A stretch of DNA of 64,000 bases from Diphasiastrum complanatum (GCA_029204225.1 MU832044.1:1-64000), one strand, 5' to 3'. Positions 10,093 to 21,702 are shown, counted from the first letter of the stretch. Program-made: numbers and translations. Notes: generated by a model not told the origin, from the letters alone.

Positions 10093-12400
10093 TTATGCAT
10101 CCATCATATGCATCAACTTGCGGTGACTTGAGAAAAGAAGATTGTTTCAACATCTGCTCAATGTATTGTTGTTGAGAGATGAAGATTCCAGCCCCATGTG
10201 GAAGATCAACAAGAACCCAAGTGTGGTTCTTCATGAGTGAGTTGTACTCCTCTTGCATCGCATCCTCCCAACATTTTACTCCTCTGGCCTGCTCATAAAA
10301 AACAGGTTCTACTGCACCATCCTCAATAGAAATAAGAGCAAAATCAGAAAAATCAGCAAATTCTACTGATTTAGTAGAGGCACGAGTCTTCCCTTCATAG
10401 AAATGATCCACTTTGCTGTCCTGCAAAGTCTGCAACAACCATTTAGGGACTGGTTTGGGCTGTCCAACAGCCTTACCTTTGTCAACACTTTGCTGTCCAA
10501 AGTGTTTCGAACTTGGACCTTGCTGTCCAATGTTTTCCGAACTTGGACCTTGCTGTCCAATGTCTTCAACAGGCTGCTCTTCACCATAAATAGGTTTTTC
10601 TTGATGAACTATGGGCTGTAAAATTGAAGGAGTAGTGGGCTGTCCACTAGAAGTTGATGGCAGTCCCTTCTCTTCATGATTTTCCATATTAAACAATCTA
10701 TAGCCCTTGTTTTCGCTACTATAGCCAACAAATATGCATTTAACTCCTTTATCATCAAGCTTGGTTCTTAGCTTATGGGGAATGAAAGCATAAGCCGTGC
10801 AACCAAAGATGCGTAAGTGAGAAACAGTAGGCTTCTTACCATACCAAACTTCATGAGTTAATACCTTCAAGGCTTTAGTAGGACACCGATTACTAATGTA
10901 AGCCGCCGTTATAACCACTTCAGCCCAAAACTTGTGAGGTAGGCCCTTTGCCTTGAGCATGCATCGAGCCATCTCCATGATAGTGCGATTCTTTCTTTCG
11001 GCAACACCATTTTGTTGAGGTGTGTAAGGGGTTGTCATTTGATGATGGATACCTTTGCTTTGAAGATAAGTACCGAACGTATTCTTTATATATTCCCCTC
11101 CTCGGTCGGTACGTAAGATCTTCAAAGAGTGCCCAAACTGATTTTCTATCATTGCTAGAAATTAAAGCGTTGAAAAACTTCAGATTTTGCTTTCATAGGA
11201 TAAATCCATGTAAATCTTGAAAGGTCATCAATAAAAGTAACAAAGTACTTACACCTTCCAATGGATTCGGTCCGCATTGGACCACATACATCACTATGAA
11301 CCAAATCAAATTTGCCATCAACTCGAATAGTTCCATCAATTGGAAAAGCTTGCCTTTGAAATTTTCCAAGTATGCAACCTTCGCATACATGTCCTTCGGG
11401 ATGCTCAATATTAGGAATGTCTTCAACCATATTGAATCTCTTCAAGCTAGCAAAGTTGAGATGTCCAAATCTAGCATGCCATAATTCAGCCAACTCCAAA
11501 GAATGTGAACTTGATGCAACAAGACAAAAAGATGATGAAGCTCTTCGCTCATAGGTATCCATAAGGAACAATCCACCACGTAATGTTCCCGAAGCAATGA
11601 TCATAAGAGATCTCTTTGGGTCTTTGATAAGACATTTGTCTTCTTTGAATTCCACATCCAATCCTTGGTTCATAATTGTAGACACCGACATGAGATTCTT
11701 TTTTATTTTTGGAACATAAAGCACATTACGAATGTTACTTCTCCTCACCATTGGGTAAGATAATGGGGATCACTCCAATACCTTTGATAGGATAAGAGGT
11801 GTTATCAACACCTTGAACTTTGCTTCCATCATGCACTTTCACAAGCTTTGTGAAGACCTCTTTGTGATAAGTCATATGGCGTGTGGCACCGCTATCAATC
11901 ACCCAATCAATAGATGAAACAACAGCAACTTGTAAGGCTGAAGATGAGCTGTTTTTTGTTGAAAAACCAGCAAGATTTGAAGTGGCAGAAATCTCGTCTG
12001 GAGAGATGAGAAAAGCATAATCATTATTGAAAAGATTATCCTCCTTTTCAAATTGTTGTTCCAAAGTAATGATTGCGGTACTTGTATCGTTACCTTTCTC
12101 TTTTTCCTTTGCAAGCCTCTTCCTACATTCTTTGATGTGATGCCCAAACTTCTTGCAATAGTGGCACTTACCCTTCTTCTTGGAGCCTTGATCTTGAGCT
12201 TCCTTAGATTTTTGATCATCTTTGGAAGTGTTGAAAGAAGGCTTCCCTTTCCACTTGCCTTTGCCTTTGCCTTTTGTAAAGAAAGCTTGATCTTCTTGTT
12301 CACCAAAGTTGATCATCCTTGATCTTCGTCAAGTGGTTTGTAAGCAAATCACCTTCTTGCATCTTCAAGATAGAAAGTTGATTTCGAAAAGCAACGAAAT
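10064..12400 (-). pseudogene. Copia gag-pol remnant lacking most of reverse transcriptase
   Basis: From 12400 downward on the minus strand: a gag piece (AFRNQLSILKMQEGDLL) in a shifted frame. Then 12316-11735 with a zinc knuckle (CHYCKKFGHHIKEC) and the protease motif DSGATRHM. Then 11751-11155 with the pre-integrase LWHARFGHLN...CEGCILGK and integrase start (HSDVCGPM, FVTFIDDLSRFTWIY). Then 11152-10064 with integrase core DRGGEYI, TPYTPQQNGVAERKNRTIMEMAR and FGCTAYAFIPHK. The RT begins at WEDAMQEEYNSLMKNHTW and then jumps after LPHGA to GIFISQQQYIEQMLKQ, which is a late RT/connection motif. The catalytic RT core is therefore deleted and RNase H is absent. The linker holds a decapeptide repeat (IGQQGPSSEN, DNA 10504-10563). 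Confidence 0.9.
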
Positions 12401-12409
12401 GCTTCTGAC

Positions 12410-12890
12410 TTGTTCTTTATGAACATAACTCTGGCAAATCATGAGTAATCATCAATGAATGTGATAAAATATAGAGCTTGACCTAATGAAGGTACGCTCA
12501 TAGGACCACACAAGTCACTGTGTATCAAGATGGACTTCACCCTTTTGGCTTGTCCTCTAGGAAATCTCGTTCTAGGTTGTTTCCCTAGTAGACAATTTTC
12601 ACAGATAGTCTGATTAGCTGTGGTGACAAAAGTTATATTCATGTCCTTGACCATTTTATTGCGATGCATATACAAGATTGAATGCATGTTTAAATGACCT
12701 AATCTTTGATGCCATAAATTAGCATCTGAACAACTCACAGAAAGTGCAACATCGTGACTCAATATTATGTACAAATATCCTTCTCTGTAAGCAGAGAGGA
12801 TTTTCTAAAAATAGTACATCGGTTGGTAGTGAACAAAGCTCTATAGCCCTGATCTGTGATCTTGCTCAGAAAAAGCAGATTTGTAGGGAG
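12410..12890 (-). pseudogene. Copia pre-integrase/integrase fragment of a different family
   Basis: The open frame at 12774-12439 reads LWHQRLGHLNMHSILYMHR, then CENCLLGKQPRTRFPRGQAK and HSDLCGPMSVPSLGQALYFITFIDDYS, the HHCC zinc-binding region and first catalytic Asp of a copia integrase. Sequence up to about 12890 gives worn protease/pre-integrase coding in shifted frames. Near 12405 the frame (FARVMFIKNKSEA) passes directly into the gag of the neighbouring family, so the two pieces were joined by recombination. Confidence 0.85.
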
Positions 12891-12909
12891 ACAAATCTGC
12901 TTTTTCTGA
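12866..12909. repeat. Perfect 19-bp hairpin
   Basis: TCAGAAAAAGCAGATTTGT (12866-12884) is exactly complementary to 12891-12909, with a 6-base loop (AGGGAG). It lies between a copia fragment and an A-tract followed by TTAA repeats (12964-12993). Confidence 0.9.
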
Positions 12910-13025
12910 AAAAAATTTGGCATTTTTTAAGGATTTTTTTGGGCTGTTTTTGGGGGTGGGACAAAAAAAAAAAATTAATTAATTAATTAATTATGCCATG
13001 GTTCACACGGTTCTCCTTAAAAAGA

Positions 13026-13049
13026 ACTGTGAACCGTACGGTTCACAGT
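13026..13049. repeat. Perfect 24-bp palindrome in a GGTTC-rich patch
   Basis: ACTGTGAACCGT (13026-13037) is followed at once by its exact reverse complement (13038-13049). The surrounding 13000-13095 repeats GGTTCAC, GAACCGT and GGTTAACGG several times. A similar GGTTCGAAC patch lies at 15340-15430. Confidence 0.85.
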
Positions 13050-13099
13050 ACAGTTCTGAGAACCGTACTGAACGGTTAACGGTTCATTTATTCTATGGT

Positions 13100-15520
13100 C
13101 CCAAGTATGATGCATTAAATCTGCATTTTGCGTTTAGTGGTCTAGACGGCTTTGCTTGAAAGACAACAGTTTCCCCTTTAATAGATATTCGCTTTCAGAA
13201 TCCATATGCAAAGAAGGTTTTGATCCTTGAATTGCATAACAAAACTACTTCATAGGGTTGAAATTTCAGCTTAACATATAGTGTCCCTGGAGTTTAAGAT
13301 TCTTTTTCTGGAACTTCACTGTAAGAGATGGTTCAGGCTCAGATGCACAATTTTTAATAATGTCGTATTTTAAAGCATCCCACACATCATTGCCAGGAGT
13401 GCTGATAAGTATTTCTCAAAGTTGCAGAATACTAGAGGATGTCATATGTTGCATAGATCAGCGTCTCCTAGATAACTTTTTCTTGTTCATACCGTTTCTG
13501 CTTTTTCCAGTATAACTCCTATTGTTTTATGGGCCTTGGCAGTGTACATGCTTTTTCTAGTGTAACACCTGGTTCTTTGGGTGAGAGCTCACTATATATT
13601 CATCTTGATAATCCAGGAGGATTCTGAAGATGGAGCAGACAATCTTGAGAATGCATGAGGTATTGGGGATCAATGCATCTGAGAAATAGCGTTTCATGCA
13701 GCAAATCTTCCAGCCCTACGTTCAGTAGACGATTGTTAGTTTTTGTGCCTAGACATCAATGTTACAAGAAGATTCTTTTTAATTCCTTCTGTACCATGTT
13801 AGATAGTGGAAGTGGCTAGCTATTTATCACATGGCGCTGCTGCTTAGGTTTAGATTTGCTACTGGAGTCATTTCTAAGCTCGAGAGTGTGAATTTACAAC
13901 AATTTTTGAAGTTCCTAGTGTATCGTATATTCCTGAACAAGTACATTTACACTCAGTATGACTCGATTGCAATTTCTAACCTTCATCTAGAGTCTGTAAG
14001 TGTCAAAAGGGAGCCCCTAGAGTACTCTCTAGTATGTGATGGCCACATAACTGGGGACTTTGGTTTAAATTTCATTTTATGGCTTGTTAATAGTTTTCTT
14101 ATACCTGGTTGAGCATGGTTGCATAATAACCTCAGTAGGTTATATGTATGCATACAATACAAACATAAAGGTATGATAACGCTGACACAAATTACATTGA
14201 AATATGATGTGATAGATTCTTGAAAAACTTAGAATCTATGGGTTTTTTTTCAAAAAGTAAATTTCACACAAGTAGGACCTTAGTTTCAATTGTAACAACA
14301 AGATAAGATGCAGAAATGGATGGGAGGATAGTCTTCTGGAAGTGGAAATGTGACTGCTAGGGCTTCTGTAGGGCTGTAGAAAGGTAAATATTTATGTGAA
14401 TGCTAGAATGTTGATGTTTTTGTAAGAATGGCCTTCCAAAGGTGAGGGTTAATATCCAAAATAATCCTCAAATATTCTGATATTTTGCCTCGTGATATTC
14501 GTGATTAGAGTGGCCCAACCACAATATAATCCTTTTATTCTATGGATAGCATTTCTAAATGGTCCGCACTCATAAACTTGACACTATCACTCACACTATG
14601 ATCTTGACACGGTTATATTACTCACCAATATCAATGTTTACTTGCCATTCCAACCACTCCTGCCAACAACATTGTGAGAATTTTTCTTATAATTTAACTA
14701 TTGTAACCATTACTTCAAATGATCATGCCAGTCACATATAGCATAAGATACCCAGATATCACGTCATAATCTCTTCTTACCTTGCATTGCCATGTTTGTC
14801 TGAACTGCCAATTCTTTGTCTCGACTGCAAGCACTTACATAGCAAGGCTCCTGTTGACATCCCAAACATAGCCACTATCTAGCTTGCAAAAATTTCTCAA
14901 GACTAGCATCCACATTTTTTTATTGCATCAAATTGAATGACAATAACAAACATCATGTACTCATAGTGAGCCCAAAATTTTAGACATACGAAGAAACTCT
15001 CTATTTGTTTTCTTAAAATCGTCAATCCTAGGATAATCGTCAATTCTAGGATGTTATTAGGCTACTCCAATGACTTAAATGACTTCTGGTCGTTTGAGAC
15101 GCCTTGTCCTTGATTAAGAGCACAATGATTCTCAATAAGAAAAGTTGCAACCAAGATATGCAATTAGTGGAGCTTAAATAATTGCCTTGCAAACTTTGTT
15201 CTAGAAGTAATTTTCAAACAAAAGCGTGCCACTCTCCACCCAAACCACTTTCTCATAACTGTTGCAATTATTGAGAAGCAATCAATACTCATGATGTACC
15301 TAAATCCAAGGCATGCATTGCCTTGCTTCAAGGTTACATGCCGATTCGAATTGGCCGGTTTGAACTGGCCGATTCTTTACGGTTCGAACCAGCAGACCAG
15401 GTTCGATTCGAAAAATGGTTCGAACCTCTCTTTTTTATTTTAAAAGATAATTTGCTTTGGGATTTGTTAATTGTTTTATAATGGGCCCTGGGGGACTCAA
15501 TTTTCTGGAGACTCAAAGTC
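13100..15520. other. AT-rich stretch without a supported gene
   Basis: Open frames at 13831-14112 and 14559-14741 show no motif I recognise and no splice-bounded structure. At 15340-15430 there is a patch of repeated GATTCGAA, GGTTCGAAC and TTGGCCGG motifs, similar in kind to the patch near 13020. Confidence 0.5.
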
Positions 15521-15526
15521 GAGACA

Positions 15527-15639
15527 ATGTTTGAGAAGGCTGAAGTCAGAAAATGAGTACATTATTGTACAAGTTACAACTGTACAAGGATCTGCTTGCT
15601 AAGGAGACTGTGGAGTCAGGGTTTAGGAGTATAATTGAG
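15527..15639 (+). pseudogene. Exon-like segment, copy 1, unrecognised protein
   Basis: ATGTTTGAGAAGGCTGAAG at 15527, then after a disrupted stretch YKDLLAKETVESGFRSIIE ending at a GAG-GTGATA splice-donor-like junction (15639/15640). The partner at 15786-15874 encodes the same peptide with changes (FEKAKDEYVYLKDLLAKN, then SSGLESIIE). Copy 1 has an insertion of about 20 bases and a frame break. I do not recognise the protein. Confidence 0.45.
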
Positions 15640-15785
15640 GTGATATGGTAGCTAGGTAGGTTTTGAATCATTTGATAGTTGGAGCAATGCCTTTGCCACA
15701 TTATCTTTTGCCTAAGATTGTAAGTTTGTGTCAAACTTATTTGCAGTGTGGAAAAAAGAATAAACAAGAAGGTAACTTATGACAG

Positions 15786-15874
15786 TGTTTGAGAAGGCTA
15801 AAGATGAGTACGTCTATTTGAAGGATCTGCTTGCTAAGAATATTGAGTCGTCGGGACTCGAGAGTATCATTGAG
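15786..15874 (+). CDS. Exon-like segment, copy 2, unrecognised protein
   Basis: After an acceptor-like ATGACAG the frame reads VFEKAKDEYVYLKDLLAKN...SGLESIIE and ends at GAG-GTACTT. It is open across 30 codons. The same exon is repeated 260 bases upstream in damaged form, so this is a tandemly duplicated exon or a leftover of a duplicated gene. No other exon of the gene was recognised nearby. The family is unknown to me. Confidence 0.4.
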
Positions 15875-16073
15875 GTACTTATTATCTCATGAACATCAGA
15901 TCGTGCCAACAACCACAATGCACATTGTACATTGCCCCTGACTTTCACTACGTAAGGCACGACTCAAAATTCTAATTTTGGAAATTGGGAGTGCATTATT
16001 TTGTCTTGTATCAAGTAGAGATGGCAACGGTCGAGGGACAGACACGTCACACATGCAACATTCTACAGAGATT

Positions 16074-16315
16074 ACGCGTGCTCACTACTTTCTTTTAGTA
16101 CACCTGGCAAATTATCATGATTCATGTTGTTTTCAGTTTTGACTTGACATTGGTGACACAACTCCATCTTTACAACCTACAACCTACATGTGCGTTAAAA
16201 TCCAATTGTACGTTTGTAGAGATGGGGCTGTGTCACCAATGTCAAGTCAAAACTAGAAACAACATGAATCATGATAATTTTTTTGGTGTAGTAAAAGAAA
16301 CCAGTGAGCATGCGT
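16074..16315. repeat. Foldback element (about 100-bp arms, 38-base loop)
   Basis: The sequence 16075-16174 is the inverted complement of 16213-16314. The core runs from AATTATCATGATTCATGTTG through GTTTTGACTTGACATTGGTG to ACACA and is nearly identical on both arms. The outer arms (CGTGCTCACT and AGTGAGCATGCG) are also paired, with mismatches between. The loop is about 16175-16212. Size and form fit a MITE-like foldback transposon or a young hairpin-RNA locus. I could not see a clear target duplication. Confidence 0.85.
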
Positions 16316-17031
16316 ACCATTGAGCAAATGGACGAATAAACATTGCTTCTTCTTACGATGTTACATGCAGCATACGCTTGAGCAAAACTTCATTTGGAAA
16401 TTGGCTTTCTCATATAGGTTAGGAAATCCCTCACAAATCTAGGAAGAGCAAGATAAATAGTGAAAATCGAAACAATTTATTTTTTCCCTTGCTGTTTGTA
16501 CGATCATTCATCATTGTTTCTCTAATGCAGAAGAAAGAAGTGACATATATAAAAACTACACTAATGCGTCTAAATGTTTCAATAGAGGAAGCCAGTAAAA
16601 TTGATCTAGATTCTACATAGTACAATCCAATATTCGCATATGAAGTTCCAAGTAATGTCTGATAGACCAACAAATGCTTTCATGAAATACACATGTTTGA
16701 TAGCAATGGAACACAAACCCATCCTGGATTAATCAATATACTTGACCTAAAATTTTGTTGATTCAGAAACAATTGTGATAACTCACAATTATTATGTCTA
16801 CTAAGTAGTCGAGAATATCAAAATTGCAAATGGCAAATGCAGAAATATTAAAATCAAAATTGTAAATATGAGATAATTGACTTTTCATGATATTTGTCTT
16901 CTGTCTACAAAGTTTAGAATCCATAATACATATGAGTCCAATGTAATGTCGCATGTATGATGATATGTGAATAGCTCATCAATACTATGTACTTACTACT
17001 ATGATCTATCTACTAGTAACTAACCTACATT

Positions 17032-17990
17032 CTAAGCTCTCCTAGCTCTGTGCGCTGGTGCTGTGGAGCCTGCTGTGGTATCCTTTCGAATGTCAACGAC
17101 GAAATCCTCATCGAAGGTAGAGGCATGATGCCCATCCTCGCTCTCCTCGGACTCTTCCACATACTCCTCCTCCTCCATTGAGGACTCTAACCTTGACGAT
17201 GCCTCAGACTCAGACTCGTCATCAGGGCTATGAGCACGTAGCATTTTCTTTTCAAAATGTGTAATAACCAGATGAGGTCAAGTCATCTTATGAGAAAATT
17301 GAAGCAAAGTACCCTTTCCTGCACTCCTCTTGCGCTCTACTTGAGTGACAAGTCCTGCACACAAGAGGGGACAAACGTGTTACTGCCCACAAATTACAAT
17401 AATTAGTAAATGTATTTTAGGTGACAAACAAGCTTGAAGCATGCAACGTCAACCAAGTAGTAAGAACTAAATCCTAATTTTTTGCCTGCCCTCTACATGG
17501 GCTTGTCGTGCAGGAATGCATACACATCCTCCTCTGCTTGGTCTCTTGGTGGCAAGTTTGAAACCTTTGCCACATCGATCTCATTCGCATTAATCTACGC
17601 ACATGTCACATAACACATTGAAATCAACACAGAATCTGGAAGGCTGACAAAAGTTACAACATAATTAGAACTGTACATACTACTATCTAGTATCTAGGAT
17701 CACGTTAGAAATTATAATTTATGGCTTGCCTGGATAGGCTCTACGGTGGTCTGGAGTCTAGCCAAAAGTCTCAGGTTGGTGTGTATGTACACCAACCTCT
17801 CCAACTGCGCACAAGAGAGTCAATTCCTCTTCTTCGCGTGAATCAAGGAATGAACACTCCAATTTTTCTCCAAGCAACTATAGTGCAGTCTTGTGAGAGG
17901 ATCCTAATCGACGCAATTTGGGGACATCAATCCCAAACTTGGACCACCATGACACGGGATGCAGCTGGCATGAATCACAGTTTAACTACC
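17032..17990 (-). pseudogene. Second hAT transposase remnant: dimerisation domain and acidic tail
   Basis: Reading the minus strand from about 17970, WWSKFGIDVPKLRR and, in another frame, EKNWSVHSLIHAKKRNRLS and QLERLVYIHTNLRLLARLQ reproduce the hAT dimerisation domain (compare WWNLYGSACPALQKL, CERNWSTFSLIHTKRRN and RLVFCNTNARLSDRL of the plus-strand copy at 7.5-7.8 kb). A further segment at about 17600-17490 reads NLPPRDQAEEDVYAFLHDKP, and the end (17244-17032) is a 70-residue highly acidic tail rich in Glu, Ser and Asp. The catalytic core is missing. The two hAT remnants differ clearly in sequence and so are separate elements. Confidence 0.75.
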
Positions 17991-18639
17991 ATGATTTGTT
18001 TCTAACCCTCTATATGTTCTTTTATGATCATTCCATAATTTGTACGTGAAAATATCCATGATAGAACTCCATGATTTTCTTTCAAAACCTGTAACAGAGC
18101 AAGTAATGTGTACTTTGTTAGTTACTTATCCAAATAATGTACTGTAGAAATATAATTGTAATAGAAAATACGTCATAAAAAAGTACTTGAAATGCTACTA
18201 TCCACCATATGTGATTTTCTGATTGAAAATGCTCCAGCAGATTCCAGCTTACTAGTGAAATTCTACACACAAGATATAGATTTGTTTGAACTTGAAACTC
18301 ACAAAGGTTTCTAACTTGTAGTGTTTCACTCAAATGTTGACTTCTAATCCAACAGATGGACTTGTAATCACAGTTCTATCACTCCCTCACAAAGCTGGAA
18401 TGAAGATAAGATGAAGTGAAAACTACTCTCAAGCAATGCCAATCTTGGCTATTTTTGGACAATAGAATGACTCTATCTCTCTCTTTCACTTTGTACTTTC
18501 TAGACCTGGTTTCCACTTTAAGAAGGTCTAAAATTAGCCTAGATTAATTAGTTATCATGAAACAAATTCAAAATTAATTAATGGCAAGTGATCTTGGTAG
18601 CTTATCCTAGGATTTGCACCAAAAATTACATCAAACTGA

Positions 18640-18874
18640 CACCATATGAAATTACAGTGATCCAATGAATATGGGATTTTAAATGCTGGTTTAGAGTTGC
18701 CCACACGTGTGAACAGTATGGATTTTGATCCACAAAAAGTTTAAGATCAAATCCCCTCACCAAATCTAGGATACCAGCTCGCCCTTCCAATACTAGCTTT
18801 TTGCACCAAAAACCTGCTAAAACTAGATTAGTTTCAAACACTGATCAATAGCCTTGTACTTGGCTCTGATACCA
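18640..18874 (-). mobile_element. Copia leader and tRNA-Met primer-binding site
   Basis: On the minus strand, TGGTATCAGAGCCA (18874-18861) is the standard initiator tRNA-Met primer-binding site. The leader below it contains CCCACACGTGTGAAC, as does the leader of the complete copia at 41.2-41.7 kb (CTCACACGTGTCTG), which suggests related elements. At 18641 a second ACACCATATGAAATTACAG block repeats the PBS/LTR junction motif. No gag was found below it, so the element is truncated. Confidence 0.7.
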
Positions 18875-18876
18875 TA

Positions 18877-19506
18877 TGAAATGTACAGTACTAAGGACCA
18901 TAAATGGATCTTTGAATGATCCACAAAGTTGATTGTGTGCTTGTTAAACAACCTATCATATATTAGTCATCAAAAAACAAGATCTAGTTTAGCAGCTTGA
19001 TAGAAAACAAGTAGAGACAATCAGAAACTTGATCATAAACTATAATCCAAGTTCCCACGTGTGAAGATCAGGCTGTAGTACAGCCTGTAGACAGAGTTTA
19101 AGGTGTGCCAATGATGGGTTTCATTGGAATCAATAGCAATCACAATACATAGAGAGAAAACTCGAGTTTCTCCTTGAGGCTCCAAAAAGTTTCTATCTTC
19201 TCACTATGGAGAATGGAAATACATAGTGAATGACACTTCCTAGATCCAAGAGTCATGCTTGGTAGGTGCATGGTAGGTACAAATCTCATCATAAATCATG
19301 GTCTAGATCCTACAAAGTAGGAAATGGACACAACCACTCTTTAGGTGTGGATTTATAAAGTAGGAATCACTACCAAATGGACACACCCACTCTTTAGGTG
19401 TGGATTTACAAGTGGCACTTTGGCCATTCAAGTGACTAACAAAAATATTGACAAAATGTACAATATTTTACATGGCTAGATTTGCCAATGTAGGCAATCT
19501 TTCACA
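18877..19506 (-). mobile_element. 5' LTR of a truncated minus-strand copia element
   Basis: The LTR begins TGAAATGTAC two bases beyond the primer-binding site and ends ...GCAATCTTTCACA at 19506 in plus-strand terms (minus-strand TGTGAAAG...CATTTCA). This is 630 bp, close to the 735-bp LTRs at 36-42 kb, whose outer end is also CTTCACA. The inner part (19060-19130) has a CCACGTGTGAAGATCAGG block like those LTRs. No second LTR of this family is in the window. Confidence 0.65.
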
Positions 19507-19523
19507 ATCTATATGTGGTGTTA

Positions 19524-20965
19524 TTGGCTCTATGTATGTTTTGATTTATATTAGGATTCTTGCTAATTCAAACATTATTTTTGTTTGTTCGATGTTTATG
19601 TAGTTATATATTTTTCTAGAATCTATTTTTACTCCAAACTTCAACGATATTTTTTTTTTCAAAGCACCATTCCAATGCATATGCTTGGTGCTATTTTGTA
19701 AGGTCTACATTCTATTTGTGTGGTGTCTCTTGGCAATATGTGTAAAGTGAAGACCAAATTCTAACTACCAATATGAATGTTTTTTACTTCATTCTATTAT
19801 TATCTTGCTTACTTCAATGTTTTAGTACCATAATGCAACATAAATTGCATGACAAAATTAATGTTGCATCGGGACATTTGGCACCATGGAAATGGGGGTT
19901 TCTTGTAAGAACAGATTAAAACCTAACAACCAACATTATGTATAAAAGGATTATCTTTCAATTTAAGAATTAAGTATTGATGATCTAAGTGAGAAAAATA
20001 AAGAGAGCAAGTGTATGAGAAATTTTCTCAACCACTACTTGAAAGAAGAAATGCACTAGGACTAGCATGGCCAACATACCTTGGGGGTTTAGAACTTTCA
20101 TATCCAAACCTCTCTCTTTTGCATGAATTTCGTCCATTGTCACAATTCTTAGTACCGACTGCTAATCCCATTCACCATTCTAGATGTCCGATCAACATTC
20201 AACTCTCACAAACTTCCATCAATGACTGAGTATTAAGCCAAGGCCAGTTGATGTTCTTTTAAGTATTTTTTCTCAATAGTAATTATAACTCATCACAAAG
20301 ATTTCAACATCATCCTTTTAGTTACAAATTATGGAAACATGATGTGTTTAAAAAACTAGATTTGCCATGAGTTTGAAGGTGTCATAGCTTGAAGATGACA
20401 TTCCTACTGAATACACATGAATACACATAAATCTAGTGTTTGGGATTATTTGCTTATATTGGCCACTAAGGAAGAAGTTAGAAAGCTCAACTTCTGATGT
20501 CTAGAAAGATCAATTCAAATGATTCAAAACCTGTATAATCGACCAAGCCCAATTTGTAGCTCTCAAAAATGTACTAGCAAGCTCTACATATAGAATAGGA
20601 TTTGATGAAGCATTGGACCATATTAAGATTTTTTCTTCACAAGTTAGATAATAACAAGTGGATTCAGGAGTTTGACTAAGCAATTTGAGATAGCAAAGTC
20701 ATGACAAGTTGATGTAACTTACTACTATAGCACCTCTTTTCATGCGTTATTATTTGAATTGTATGTTGTTGACAATCATTCCAAACCTTTCTAATGTCTG
20801 TAGCTCATGTATGTGATCTTTTTGGTCCTATGTACATTTTGACTTATGTTAGTATTCTTGTTAGATTTACTAATCATTTTTAGATATTTTTCTATGTTTT
20901 GTCTCTTTCTATTCTAAACTTCTATGGCATTCAATTTTTCTTTAAAGCATCAAGTCAGTAATCGA
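19524..20965. repeat. Diverged direct repeat pair (19524-19680 and 20818-20965)
   Basis: CTATGTATGTTTTGATTTAT with the following TAGGATTCTTG and TTTTTCTAGAATCTATTTTT blocks recurs in order as CTATGTACATTTTGACTTAT, TAGTATTCTTG and TTTTTCTATG. Both copies end in AAAGCA. The 1.1 kb between them has no gene I can support; the open frame at 20011-20229 shows no motif. Confidence 0.45.
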
Positions 20966-21153
20966 CTAGAATATAGTACTTTTCAATGTTAAGGGCCTAA
21001 TGGTTTCATTCGGTGCACCTTCAATCTGCTCCGTGACTATCGTGTGTGTGTCATTGTCAACTGACACAATCTTCTCCTTGAGGAAAGGTCCATGTGGAGC
21101 ACCTGCATATCACATGTTCAAAATGGGTAATGACAATTCAGTCCTGACAAAAA

Positions 21154-21555
21154 TTGAAAATCAATTTCAGGTCTAGAGGCCGACCGATATATCCTGGTGA
21201 TCGCAAGCAAGTATCAAAGCATGAAACGTTTGTGCAAAGACATGGAAATTCGATTGGGGATCATATACATATTACAAATATGATCAAGGCTATGTCTTAC
21301 AGGCAACGAAAATACAAGCTCAAGTATGGACCAAATGGAGATGTCTCGAAATATAAGGCAAGACTGGTAGCAAAGGGATTCTCTATTATTCTGAAACCTT
21401 CTCTCCTATCATGAAACATTCGTCCCTACGTTTGTTATTTGTATATGCAGTTGCTTATGACCTCAGGATCCACATTGTGGACGAGAAGACAGCCTTTTTG
21501 CATGGTGAGTTAGACGAGGAGGTCTACATGGATCAACCCCTAGGTTATGTCTCGT
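21154..21555 (+). pseudogene. Copia reverse-transcriptase N-terminal fragment
   Basis: Two frames together give RT block 1: YKLKYGPNGDVSKYKARLVAKGF (split here at the frameshift) followed by ETFSPIMKHSSLRLLFVYAV, DEKTAFLHGELDEEVYMDQP. This is the start of a copia RT up to the first catalytic region (the DVKTAFLNG-type motif). One frameshift lies near 21390. The RT breaks off at about 21555, where a fragment of a host-type gene begins on the other strand. Confidence 0.85.
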
Positions 21556-21561
21556 GGAACA

Positions 21562-21702
21562 GCCATCTCCTTCAAGAACTTCAACAACTGTGAATTGATC
21601 GGGGATGGCCTTTGAAATCAATTCTGGATCATGGAATGCCTTCCAAACTTTCGCGATAGGCACCTTAATCTCAAACTCGGCTGTGATCTTTCCCTTTCCC
21701 AT
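21562..21702 (-). pseudogene. Bet v 1/PR-10-like N-terminal gene fragment
   Basis: The minus-strand frame starts with ATG at 21702 and reads MGKGKITAEFEIKVPIAKVW, then KAFHDPELISKAIPDQF and VEVLEGDG. This fits the N-terminus of the Bet v 1/PR-10/MLP fold: first strand, the VPIAKVWKAF helix and the EGDG start of the Gly-rich loop. The family has about 155-160 residues; only 47 are here. It ends at 21562, exactly where copia RT sequence begins. The piece is therefore a truncated copy joined to a retrotransposon. The sequence above 21702 may be its 5' untranslated region. The family binds hydrophobic ligands in the cytosol, but this copy cannot fold. Confidence 0.7.

Noticed and set aside
17721-18005. 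94-codon plus-strand open frame
   Set aside because: It is antisense to the hAT dimerisation domain on the minus strand, whose conserved motifs explain the sequence.
20011-20229. 72-codon plus-strand frame
   Set aside because: No motif, no splice context, AT-rich gap; most likely chance.
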